From assembly GCA_035633115.1 (NCBI GenBank), contig DASQFN010000011.1:1-64000 (forward strand): DNA of 64,000 bases. The letters run 5' to 3'. This stretch comes from Gemmatimonadaceae bacterium (lineage in GTDB: Bacteria > Gemmatimonadota > Gemmatimonadetes > Gemmatimonadales > Gemmatimonadaceae). Positions 28,222 through 36,241 of this stretch are shown here, one piece after another. The position numbers and the translations under genes were made by a program. Below the pieces are notes generated by a model. The model did not search any database. It saw nothing but the letters and a program-made list of their open reading frames with translations, and was not told the origin of the DNA. Each line of letters opens with the position of its first letter. Within the stretch, counting starts at the first letter, position 1.

Positions 28222-30621
28222 ATGGCAACGCGTAAAGATTCGTTCCGCCGCCGCCACCCGCTCGTCGTGCGCGGACTGCTGCTGCTCTTCACGTTCGGCG
28301 TTGCGTCGGTGCTCGGCCTGGCCTTCGGCTCGTGGGTGCTCATCTGCCGCGGCAACCAGTGCCCTCCGGTCGAAGCTCTCGACGACTACACGCCGCGACA
28401 GACGTCCAAGCTCTATGCGGTGGACGGCCGCTTCATCGCCGAGCTCGGCCTCGAGCGACGGACCCTCGTCAAGCTCGACGAGATTCCCCCCACGGTTCAG
28501 CAGGCATTCGTCATCACCGAGGACAAGCGCTTTTACGGCCACGCCGGCGTTGACTGGATTCGTGTTTTTGGAGCACTGGGCCGCGACATTCTGGCCCGCG
28601 CGTGGGATCAGGGCTTTTCCACGATTACGATGCAGTTGGCGCGAAACGTTTTTCCGGAGCGGCTGACGCGTGAGAAGACGCTCGTTCGCAAGATTCGCGA
28701 AGCGAAGGTCGCCCGGGCGATCGAGGCGAAGTACGACAAAAAGAAGATTCTCGAGCTCTACCTCAACCAGATTTCTCTGGGCAACGGCGCGCACGGTGTA
28801 GAGGTAGCATCGCAGCGATATTTCGGAAAATCCGTCCGCGACCTGAACCTGGCAGAGGCGGCGACTCTTGCTGCCCTTCCAAAAGCGCCTGAGCGATACA
28901 ACCCTCGCAAGCATCCCGACCGCGCGGTTCAGCGGCGCAACACCGTGCTCGGTCTCATGCGCGAGAACGGCGCAATCAGCCCTGCCGATGAGAGTGTGGC
29001 GCGCGCATACCCGCTCAGGCTGGCCAACAAGGAAGAAGCCGGCGACGTCGCCCCTTATTTCGTGGAGTGGATCCGCCAGCAGCTCGACGATCAGTTCGGC
29101 AAGCAGCTGTACGAGCAGGGTCTCAAGGTATTCACCACACTCGATCTCGACCTGCAGTCCGCCGCCGAGCGCGCGCTCGAGCGACAGCTCCGGCTGATAG
29201 AAGCGGGTAGATACGGAAGGTACCGGCATGAAAGCTACGAGCATTACGTCGCTCGCAGCCTTGCCGGCAGCGAGCCAGGGGCAAACTCGCCGTACCTGCA
29301 GGGCGCGTTCGTCGCGCTCGATCCGCGCAACGGGACGATCCGGGCGATGGTGGGAGGACGCGATTTCTACGACTCGAAGTTCAATCGCGCCACGCAAGCG
29401 CTGCGGCAGCCCGGCTCTGCTTTCAAGCCCATCGTCTACGCTGCCGCGGTGCAGAACGGCCGTCCCCCATCGTACATGGTGAACGACTCGCCGATCGTCG
29501 TGCCCCTCGGAGGCGGTGGCGGCAAGGATTGGACGCCGAGGAATTTCGACGGACAGTTTCTGGGATTCATGCCCATGCGCCGCGGACTCTATGAGTCCCG
29601 CAACCTCGTGGCGATCCGCCTCGGAATGGAGCTCGGCGAGCAGACAGTGATCAACGAAGCCCGCAATTTCGGGTTGACGACGCCTATTCCACCGTATCCC
29701 TCCATTCACATCGGCGCGGCGGATGTCTATCCGCTAGAGCTGATCTCCGCATACTCGGTCTTCGCGAATCAGGGAATTCGTGCTGCGCCGAATGCCATCC
29801 TTCGCGTGGAGAACGCGCGACAGGAAGTCCTCTGGCAGCAGACGCCGGCGCGGACGCAGGTGCTTTCACCCGAAGAGTCCTGGATCATGGTGGACATGAT
29901 GAAGGACGTCGTTCGTCGCGGCACAGCCGCCGGTGTGTGGGGCGCCGGCTTCCATGTTCCCGCAGGTGGCAAGACTGGAACGACCAACGACGGCACGAAC
30001 GTCTGGTTTATCGGCTACACTGCGGACCTCGTCGCGGGAGTGTGGATAGGGCTCGATCGGCCGCAGAAAATCCTTGGCGACGCGCAGGGCGGACGGCTCG
30101 CGGCACCCGCGTGGACGCAGTTCATGTCGGAGGTCTATCGCCGCCGAACCACGCCGCCCGACTGGCCGCGTCCGATTTCGATCATCACGCGTGAGATAGA
30201 CGTCAGCACCGGCATGCTGCAAACGCCTTACTGCGCGCGAGACCTGATTCGCTCGGAGTTCTTCATTCCCGGCACCGAGCCGATGATGGAATGCAACAAG
30301 CATTACGGCTATGGCTACCCCGGGTACATCGATAGTCTGGGGCGGGCACCCGACACGTCTTCGCGAATTCCCGATACGATCTATCTGCCCGCGCCACCAC
30401 CGGTGCCGAGTCCGTTGCCGCCTCCGGTTGCTCCGCCGCAAACCCGGGTTGTGCCGGGCGGCGTGCCGATTCCACGCCCTGCGCCACCTTCGCCGCGCGG
30501 AGATACCAGCCGATCGAGAACCATTTTCGATACTGCTGCACGAGTGCGTCCTCGACCCAATGCGCCGCCGAGGACCGATACGATCCGCCGCGACACTCTC
30601 CAAAGGCCGGTACCTCGCTGA
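28222..30621 (+). CDS. class A penicillin-binding protein (PBP1A-like)
   Basis: 799 residues from ATG 28222; an in-frame GTG at 28189 is possible but would overlap promoter space. A basic cytoplasmic tail and one membrane helix (LVVRGLLLLFTFGVASVLGLAF) precede the GT51 glycosyltransferase (catalytic E100 in ITEDKRFYGHAGVDW; TITMQLARNVF; ILELYLNQISLGNGAHGVEVASQRYFGKS). The transpeptidase has SxxK with S399 (QPGSAFKP), a YSVFANQG segment and KTG at K584 (GGKTGTTND). It polymerises and cross-links peptidoglycan. The C-terminus (about 720-799) is a Pro-rich, Arg-ending disordered tail, possibly a protein-protein contact. Confidence 0.95.
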   Translation: MATRKDSFRRRHPLVVRGLLLLFTFGVASVLGLAFGSWVLICRGNQCPPVEALDDYTPRQTSKLYAVDGRFIAELGLERRTLVKLDEIPPTVQQAFVITEDKRFYGHAGVDWIRVFGALGRDILARAWDQGFSTITMQLARNVFPERLTREKTLVRKIREAKVARAIEAKYDKKKILELYLNQISLGNGAHGVEVASQRYFGKSVRDLNLAEAATLAALPKAPERYNPRKHPDRAVQRRNTVLGLMRENGAISPADESVARAYPLRLANKEEAGDVAPYFVEWIRQQLDDQFGKQLYEQGLKVFTTLDLDLQSAAERALERQLRLIEAGRYGRYRHESYEHYVARSLAGSEPGANSPYLQGAFVALDPRNGTIRAMVGGRDFYDSKFNRATQALRQPGSAFKPIVYAAAVQNGRPPSYMVNDSPIVVPLGGGGGKDWTPRNFDGQFLGFMPMRRGLYESRNLVAIRLGMELGEQTVINEARNFGLTTPIPPYPSIHIGAADVYPLELISAYSVFANQGIRAAPNAILRVENARQEVLWQQTPARTQVLSPEESWIMVDMMKDVVRRGTAAGVWGAGFHVPAGGKTGTTNDGTNVWFIGYTADLVAGVWIGLDRPQKILGDAQGGRLAAPAWTQFMSEVYRRRTTPPDWPRPISIITREIDVSTGMLQTPYCARDLIRSEFFIPGTEPMMECNKHYGYGYPGYIDSLGRAPDTSSRIPDTIYLPAPPPVPSPLPPPVAPPQTRVVPGGVPIPRPAPPSPRGDTSRSRTIFDTAARVRPRPNAPPRTDTIRRDTLQRPVPR

Positions 30622-30700
30622 AACCGACGTGGATTCCGGCCACGGTGGGTAGCGTCTCCTTGCACAATCTCGATAGCTTTTGAGTCTCACCCCGAGGCGG

Positions 30701-31660
30701 ATGGCACCGATGGCTCGACCAGCACAGCAGCACCACCGTATCTGGCGCGACGGACAGATGGTGAACTGGGAGGACGCAACGGTTCACGTGATGAGTCACG
30801 TCGTGCACTACGGATCGAGCGTCTTCGAGGGAATCCGCTGTTACTCCACACCCGCGGGCCCCGCGATTTTCCGGCTCGCCGACCACATGCGCCGGTTCGC
30901 TGACTCCTGCCGCATCTATCGAATGCCGCTCACGCACTCACACGCCGCGCTGATGCAGGGCTGCATCGATACGGTGGCGGAGAACGGGCTGGAGCAATGC
31001 TACCTTCGTCCTGTCGCGCTTCGCACGGGCCAGCAAATGGGTGTATTCCCGAAGGATGCGCCGCTCGAGGTGTTCATCGTTCCCTGGCAGTGGGGAGCGT
31101 ACCTCGGCCAGGCCGGTCTGTCGGAAGGCGTCGACGTTTGCGTATCGAGCTGGCGGCGGGCCGCTCCCGACACTTTCCCCACGATGGCGAAAGCCGGCGG
31201 CAACTATCTGAATTCGCAGCTCTCATTGATGGAGGCGCGGATGGACGGCTACGCCGAGGGGATAATGCTCGACTATTTCGGTTTTGTCTCCGAAGGGAGC
31301 GGTGAGAATCTTTTCCTCGTCCGCGATGGAAAGCTGTTCACTTCAACAATCGGCTCCGGGATCCTGAACGGAATCACGCGTGACTCCGTACTGACTCTTG
31401 CACGCGATATGGGCATCGGCGTCGTCGAGGGCACCATTCCGCGAGAGATGCTGTACCTGGCCGATGAGCTTTTCTTCACGGGCACTGCCGTCGAGATAAC
31501 ACCAATCCGTTCGGTGGATCGCATACCTGTCGGAACAGGGAAGCCGGGACCCATCTCGCTGGCGATTCAGAAGGAGTACATGGGAATAGCCAAAGGGACT
31601 ATCGCCGATCCGCACGGGTGGCTGACTCATGTGCCGAGCGAGGTTCCTGCGGGTATTTAG
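30701..31660 (+). CDS. ilvE: branched-chain amino acid aminotransferase
   Basis: About 319 residues; ATG 30701 or 30710 (a TTG at 30680 is also in frame). Class IV aminotransferase features match IlvE: VMSHVVHYGSSVFEGIRCY at the start, PLP-lysine in TMAKAGGNYLNSQ, SEGSGENLF, and GTAVEITPIRSVDRIPVG. It interconverts Leu, Ile and Val with their 2-keto acids. D-amino acid aminotransferases share the fold, but the length and the GTAxEITP block favour IlvE. No other branched-chain genes are adjacent; an HNH nuclease gene follows after 51 bases. Confidence 0.94.
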   Translation: MAPMARPAQQHHRIWRDGQMVNWEDATVHVMSHVVHYGSSVFEGIRCYSTPAGPAIFRLADHMRRFADSCRIYRMPLTHSHAALMQGCIDTVAENGLEQCYLRPVALRTGQQMGVFPKDAPLEVFIVPWQWGAYLGQAGLSEGVDVCVSSWRRAAPDTFPTMAKAGGNYLNSQLSLMEARMDGYAEGIMLDYFGFVSEGSGENLFLVRDGKLFTSTIGSGILNGITRDSVLTLARDMGIGVVEGTIPREMLYLADELFFTGTAVEITPIRSVDRIPVGTGKPGPISLAIQKEYMGIAKGTIADPHGWLTHVPSEVPAGI

Positions 31661-31711
31661 CCTGTACCCGTTGTATATTCTGCGTCGTAGCAACGCAAAC
31701 TGGAGGAGTGC

Positions 31712-32365
31712 TTGATCGTAGGTTGTCTGGCACTGAATGCATCGTTCGAGCCCCTGACGATGGTGCCGATGAGGCGCGCTCTCAGGCTCGTGATCGACGG
31801 CAAGGCCGAGATTGTCGAGGCCGACCCGGGGCGTGTCGTGCGCTCGGAGCGGCTGACATTGCCGCGCCCGGCGGTCATCCGTCTCACGCGCTTCATACAT
31901 GTTCCGCGGCGTTTCCGTCGTCAGGTGACGAATACGTTCCTGTTTGCGCGCGATCGCTATCGTTGCCAGTACTGCGGGCGTATGCAGATCGAGCTCAGGC
32001 CGCGTGAGTCACTGACACGCGATCATCTGATCCCGTTGTCGCGCGGCGGGACGAACGAGTGGACCAACGTCGTCACCGCGTGCAGCCCGTGCAACACGCG
32101 CAAGGCGAACAGCCTGCCGAGCGAAGCGGGAATGCATCCAATGCACGCGCCCGTTGAGCCGCACTTCGTGCATCTGAGCTGGGCGGTGCGCCGGCTGACT
32201 CCGACACAGGCGCGCTACATCAAGCTCTTCTACGGCGACGAGACGCTACATCGCCTCGAGGATCTCGAGCACCGGCATCCTTCCAGCGGTCAGCTGCAGC
32301 ACGGGCACCAGCACCATGCGCATGGCCAGCATCACGGACGGAACGCGCCGGAGCGCGTCTCGTAA
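31712..32365 (+). CDS. HNH endonuclease family protein with His-rich tail
   Basis: 217 residues, TTG start with a strong GGAGGAG three bases upstream. The N-terminal 70 residues (LALNASFEPLTMVPMRRALRLVIDGKAEIVE) are typical of the HNH_5 group common beside metabolic genes. The HNH core is CQYCG ... LTRDHLIPLSRGGTNEWTNVVTACSPCNTRKAN, with two CxxC zinc pairs and the DH-N metal site. The last 30 residues are unusually His-rich (HGHQHHAHGQHHGR), which could bind metal. The DNA target is unknown. It overlaps the convergent DUF4390 gene by 34 bases. Confidence 0.92.
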   Translation: MIVGCLALNASFEPLTMVPMRRALRLVIDGKAEIVEADPGRVVRSERLTLPRPAVIRLTRFIHVPRRFRRQVTNTFLFARDRYRCQYCGRMQIELRPRESLTRDHLIPLSRGGTNEWTNVVTACSPCNTRKANSLPSEAGMHPMHAPVEPHFVHLSWAVRRLTPTQARYIKLFYGDETLHRLEDLEHRHPSSGQLQHGHQHHAHGQHHGRNAPERVS

Positions 32366-32973
32366 CGACGCTTCTCTCCGCCGAGGAGACGCACAACGAG
32401 AGTCCGGACACCGCGTGAAACTGCGGTGCCCGGATTTTTCTTTCCGCGCACAGCCGGCTTGAGCTCTCCCCTCAGCCACCTCTCCACTTCGTCGAGCTCG
32501 GTGAGCGAAAGTGTCTCGATATCGAGAACGAGATTGTAGTAGGTGCGTTGACCACGCCGGGGTAGTGAGATCGGCGCGCGAAACGGCGCGCTCACGACTT
32601 CCTCCGCTTCGGCAGCGGTTTCATAGCTGCCGAGCTGGACGGCGCGGTTTGCAATAGCGCGGAACACGTGGTAGCGCTTGCCGAGTGCGTCGTATTTCAC
32701 GACGACGTCCCATTCTGCGGCGGCTTTGATATCGTCGAACCAGCCGCCTGTTGCCCATCGCTCAATCCGGTAATGCAGGCGCGCCGGAAATCCGTTGATC
32801 AGCAGGTTTCTCATCGGTGCATCGGACAAAAGGGCCGCCGATCGGACGAACGGTGCCTCGGTTGCGAGCTCGGTCCGCTCAGGGAGAACTATCTGTATCT
32901 GAGCCTTCTGCGCGTCCGCCTGAAACGCAACTAGCAGCACCCCGGCGGCGACAACGCAAACACGGAGACTCAC
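32332..32973 (-). CDS. DUF4390 exported protein
   Basis: 213 residues with a signal peptide (MSLRVCVVAAGVLLVAFQADAQ). The mature part matches DUF4390: PMRNLLINGFPARLHYRIERWATGGWFDDIKAAAEWDVVVKYDALGKRYHVFR, then a C-terminal LVLDIETLSLTELDEVERWLRGELKP. In proteobacteria this family also sits next to NtrY/NtrX-type two-component genes, as here. It is probably periplasmic, with a beta-rich fold. It closes the minus-strand envelope-sensing operon, three bases after the outer-membrane protein gene. Confidence 0.85.
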   Translation of the reverse strand: MSLRVCVVAAGVLLVAFQADAQKAQIQIVLPERTELATEAPFVRSAALLSDAPMRNLLINGFPARLHYRIERWATGGWFDDIKAAAEWDVVVKYDALGKRYHVFRAIANRAVQLGSYETAAEAEEVVSAPFRAPISLPRRGQRTYYNLVLDIETLSLTELDEVERWLRGELKPAVRGKKNPGTAVSRGVRTLVVRLLGGEKRRYETRSGAFRP

Positions 32974-32976
32974 TTC

Positions 32977-34374
32977 TCAGAAGCGGTTGTGGATCCGCAC
33001 GAAGAAATTTGCCGGCTCCTTTGGCGACGAGACGGCTTTGGCCACGTACAGCCCCGTGACTCCCAGATCGAGACCGAGACCGAGATCTGTCCGGTAAGTA
33101 CCAAAGGGCGGCAATGCGCCCGACGGATACCGCAGGTCGCCAAAACGGCCGCCTACGAGCCAGCCGCGGCCGGCGTCCACGAAAGCAACGACCGAGGGCC
33201 GCACCGTGAACGGGGCGCCGCGCACTCTGATTCCGTTCCGGTTGAACATGTCGATGAGGTCGGAATGCAGCTCGTTCCGATACTCGAGCTGAGCGAGCGC
33301 GACACGCTCGCACAGCGCAGGTCTTCCGGGCATTGCGACGCCATCGGGTGCACACTGTCCGACGTCGGGACCGATCTCGACACGCCGGAAATCAAAACCG
33401 GGCAGCGTTCCAATCCCGCCCACGGAGAGTCGCCGCTGCAGCGGCAGCTTGTCGCCGTGCAGCCATCCCCCAATTGCCAGCCGGGCATTCAGCTGAGTAT
33501 TCGGCGAGATGCGATTGTATTTCCTGACGTCGAAGAAGATGCGCCCGTATGTAGTCAGCGGCGTGGGATCATCGCCCGGCAATGCTCCGAACAGAGCTCC
33601 GGAGGGCTCGAGCTGAAACGGCACGAGGTGACCCCTGCCGTACTCGTAGTGCGCGTCGAGATACCATCCCGCCCAGGGGTTCAGCTCTGCGTTCCGTGAA
33701 TCGAGGCCGACTCTCGTCTCGAAGAGATGGGCCGTGCCGTCCTGCATCACAGGATTCGTGCGCCATCCTTCCCCGCTTCGGAAGAGCGTCATCACATCTC
33801 TCTCTCGCCTCGAGCTCCAACGCTCGTGCGCGTAGCTCATCTCCAGCGTGGCGGCCTCGCCCGAAAATGCCGACGCTGACAAACGCGCTCCGTGTCGGCC
33901 GAAATAGTCCAGGTAGTCCCGCTTCAGAAAAAATGCGGCGAGGCCTGCATCGGGCTCGGGCAGCTGCCATCGCTCCACGGGTGAAACGATATCGTACGAC
34001 GAAGCGCCGACCGAATATCCGCGCCGGCCGCCGAAGCGCGCATCAGCCGTTACGCTGTGTCCGAGGTTCTCCGAGTCCCAGTGCGCGGAGTGTGCGGTGC
34101 GAAGAATTCCGAGCACAGCGAGGCGCAGCGTCGAGCGCCCGAAGTCGCCGCGAAAGTTTGGCCCCATCATGATCGGCAGACCTTCGACGCGATTGTATGC
34201 TTTGCCCGACGTCAGCGTGAGGCCGTTCCTGTCTCCCCTGTTGCGCCAGAACGACCTGATATCGAACGTCGAGTCCCTCTTGACTGTGTCGGGCACCTGG
34301 GCGTCGATCGGAGACAGCGGGGCGACCACTGCTGCGCAGGCGACAATGAGACGAAACCGTCTGGCGCCTGTCAT
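32977..34374 (-). CDS. outer-membrane beta-barrel protein, BamA/ShlB-like barrel
   Basis: 465 residues: signal peptide ending SPIDAQ, then many short alternating amphipathic strands and a terminal aromatic residue (NFFVRIHNRF), the usual outer-membrane insertion signal. RRLSVGGIGTLPGFDFRRVEIG resembles the L6 loop (VRGF/LRGY) of Omp85-type barrels, and no POTRA domains are present. It may be a short surface-antigen barrel of the kind found beside envelope stress regulators. It overlaps the NtrC-like regulator by four bases, so the two are co-translated. Function unknown. Confidence 0.8.
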   Translation of the reverse strand: MTGARRFRLIVACAAVVAPLSPIDAQVPDTVKRDSTFDIRSFWRNRGDRNGLTLTSGKAYNRVEGLPIMMGPNFRGDFGRSTLRLAVLGILRTAHSAHWDSENLGHSVTADARFGGRRGYSVGASSYDIVSPVERWQLPEPDAGLAAFFLKRDYLDYFGRHGARLSASAFSGEAATLEMSYAHERWSSRRERDVMTLFRSGEGWRTNPVMQDGTAHLFETRVGLDSRNAELNPWAGWYLDAHYEYGRGHLVPFQLEPSGALFGALPGDDPTPLTTYGRIFFDVRKYNRISPNTQLNARLAIGGWLHGDKLPLQRRLSVGGIGTLPGFDFRRVEIGPDVGQCAPDGVAMPGRPALCERVALAQLEYRNELHSDLIDMFNRNGIRVRGAPFTVRPSVVAFVDAGRGWLVGGRFGDLRYPSGALPPFGTYRTDLGLGLDLGVTGLYVAKAVSSPKEPANFFVRIHNRF

Positions 34375-35822
34375 TGCGTCTCCGCTGATGCAATGGCTTC
34401 CACGGACTGGCCGATGCCAAGCCGTTTCATACGCCGGTAAAGATTCGGGCGATCCGTCTGCAGCCGTCGCGCCGCCTCGGCGATGTTGCCATGCGAGGCG
34501 TCAATCGCGCGCTGAATGAGGCGTCGCTCGTAGTCGTCCAGCGCTTCTGCAAGGGTGGGATTCTCCATTGCATTTGCCGGTGGGGCCGGCTCCGCTGTTG
34601 CGGCCGGCTCATCGGTGAAGGCCCATGGCCGGGGACTCGAATCTGTTTCTCCGGAACGGGCCGGGCGCAGCACGTCCTGAACGCGGTTGGCCGTAACCTC
34701 TGCGCCGGGCTGCATTATGGAAAGTCGCTCGACGATGTTCGCGAGCTCGCGAACGTTGCCCGGCCACGGGTATCGCTGCATGGCGTCGAGCGCGCCCGGT
34801 GTCCATGCCGGAGGGATCTGGCCGGTTCGCTTGAAGTGGAGGAGACAGAAGTGTCTCACGAGCAGCGGAACGTCGCCTTCGCGCTCGCGGAGCGGCGGCA
34901 GCGCCAGCGGTATGACGTTCAATCTGAAGAAAAGATCTTCGCGGAATCTCCCGTTCTGCACGGCTTTCTCGAGGTCGTGATTCGTTGCGGCGATGATTCT
35001 CACGTCGACCTTTACGGCGTGGCTGCTGCCAACTCGCTGAATCTCTCTCGCCTCAATTGCCCGCAGCAGCTTCGCCTGCGCGTCGGGGCTCAGGTCGCCA
35101 ACCTCATCGAGAAAGAGCGTGCCCGTGTTGGCAAGCTCGAATCTTCCGATGCGCGTCTGTGTGGCTCCGGTGAAAGCCCCTTTCTCATGTCCGAACATCT
35201 CGCTTTCGACGAGATCGCGGGGGATCGCCGCACAGTTCACGCGGACAAAGGGGCGATCGCGTCGGGTGCTCGCGTCGTGGATCGCGCTCGCGACGAGCTC
35301 CTTGCCTGTTCCTGACTCGCCGGTGATGAGAACGCGCGCGTCGGTGGCGGCAACACGAGCGATGAGCTCGTCCACGCGCGTCATCTGCGGACTTTCACCG
35401 ACCATATCGCCGGCGAGACCAAGCTCTTCACGCAACTCGCGCGCGACTCGACGGGTTTGCCTGAGCTCGAGGGCGGCGCCGATTGCAAAGAGAACGCCTT
35501 CAGGTGTGAGCGGCTTCTCCAGAAAATTTATCGCGCCGAGCTTGGTGGCCGTGACCGCATCGCTGAGGCCGGCGCGCCCGCTCATCATGATCACCGGAAG
35601 ATCCGCGTGCTTTTCCTTCAGACGTTGCAGCGTCGCCATGCCGTCCATCTCACCCGGCATCATCAGGTCGAGCAGCACTACGTCGGGATCATCGTTCTCC
35701 GCGCGGGCAACTCCCTGGGCCCCCGTCGGGGCGTCGATTACCTGGTGACCTTCTGCCGCGAGCAGAGCGCCGACCATCCGGCGAATGTTCGGCTCGTCGT
35801 CGACAATGAGGACCGTTGCCAC
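34371..35822 (-). CDS. NtrC-family sigma-54-dependent response regulator
   Basis: 483 residues. The receiver domain (1-120) has D8/D9 and phospho-acceptor D52 (VVLLDLMMPG). The AAA+ domain (about 140-370) has Walker A GESGTGKE, the sigma-54 contact loop GAFTGA, LFLDEVGDL and the sensor R-fingers (FREDLFFRLNV). A FIS-type helix-turn-helix closes it (ALDDYERRLIQRAIDASHGNIAEAARRLQTDRPNLYRRMKRLGI). It should activate sigma-54 promoters when phosphorylated by the NtrY-like kinase encoded upstream. A sigma-54-like site is present at 46374-46389. Confidence 0.95.
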   Translation of the reverse strand: MATVLIVDDEPNIRRMVGALLAAEGHQVIDAPTGAQGVARAENDDPDVVLLDLMMPGEMDGMATLQRLKEKHADLPVIMMSGRAGLSDAVTATKLGAINFLEKPLTPEGVLFAIGAALELRQTRRVARELREELGLAGDMVGESPQMTRVDELIARVAATDARVLITGESGTGKELVASAIHDASTRRDRPFVRVNCAAIPRDLVESEMFGHEKGAFTGATQTRIGRFELANTGTLFLDEVGDLSPDAQAKLLRAIEAREIQRVGSSHAVKVDVRIIAATNHDLEKAVQNGRFREDLFFRLNVIPLALPPLREREGDVPLLVRHFCLLHFKRTGQIPPAWTPGALDAMQRYPWPGNVRELANIVERLSIMQPGAEVTANRVQDVLRPARSGETDSSPRPWAFTDEPAATAEPAPPANAMENPTLAEALDDYERRLIQRAIDASHGNIAEAARRLQTDRPNLYRRMKRLGIGQSVEAIASAETQ

Positions 35823-35828
35823 TCGGTA

Positions 35829-36155
35829 TCAGGGGCGCTGCGCTTCACCGTGCGCACCGGGTGCCGCCGATGAGGCCTGTCCGGCCGGAAGTGCACCACC
35901 ACCGCGCGTCGCGCTCAGCAGCTTGGTCGTGAATCGCTGGCCCTCCGAGATCCTTTCCACCTCCACCGCGATTGCATCCACGGACTGCTCGATTCGCTCG
36001 AGGCGCGAGGCCACTTCGGCGGGAATCTGCGGTCGCTTCGATTCGTTTTCGACTTTGGTTGCATAAGCCTTGATCATCGGGCGGCCGACGACGATCGCCA
36101 CCACCATCGCGAAGAAGCCCAGCGGAACGAAAAGGCCGATCATCTCCGGTCCCAT
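35829..36155 (-). CDS. small membrane protein with coiled coil, 108 aa
   Basis: ATG 36155 overlaps the stop of the upstream 27-residue peptide (TGATG). One N-terminal membrane helix (MIGLFVPLGFFAMVVAIVVG) is followed by a charged coiled-coil segment (VASRLERIEQSVDAIAVEVERISEGQRFTTKLL) and a Gly/Ala/Pro-rich tail. No catalytic motif. Its position between kinase and response regulator genes suggests an accessory or signal-transfer role, but this is inference. The membrane segment closely resembles that of the 27-residue peptide. Confidence 0.8.
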   Translation of the reverse strand: MGPEMIGLFVPLGFFAMVVAIVVGRPMIKAYATKVENESKRPQIPAEVASRLERIEQSVDAIAVEVERISEGQRFTTKLLSATRGGGALPAGQASSAAPGAHGEAQRP

Positions 36156-36238
36156 CAGTCGGCGCTCCTCGATAACGCGTGAAATACATCAATGACGACG
36201 ATTGCGAAAAAACCAAAGGGCACGAGATCATGTGGCAT
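36155..36238 (-). CDS. 27-residue membrane peptide between kinase and 108-aa protein
   Basis: A very short gene: MPHDLVPFGFFAIVVIDVFHALSRSAD. It starts three bases after the kinase stop, has GAGGAG eight bases upstream, and its stop overlaps the next start by one base. All three junctions are those of translationally coupled genes. The core LVPFGFFAIVVIDV mirrors FVPLGFFAMVVAIV of the next protein, suggesting a duplication. It would span or dip into the inner membrane. Too short for most gene finders; function unknown. Confidence 0.6.
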   Translation of the reverse strand: MPHDLVPFGFFAIVVIDVFHALSRSAD

Positions 36239-36241
36239 CGT

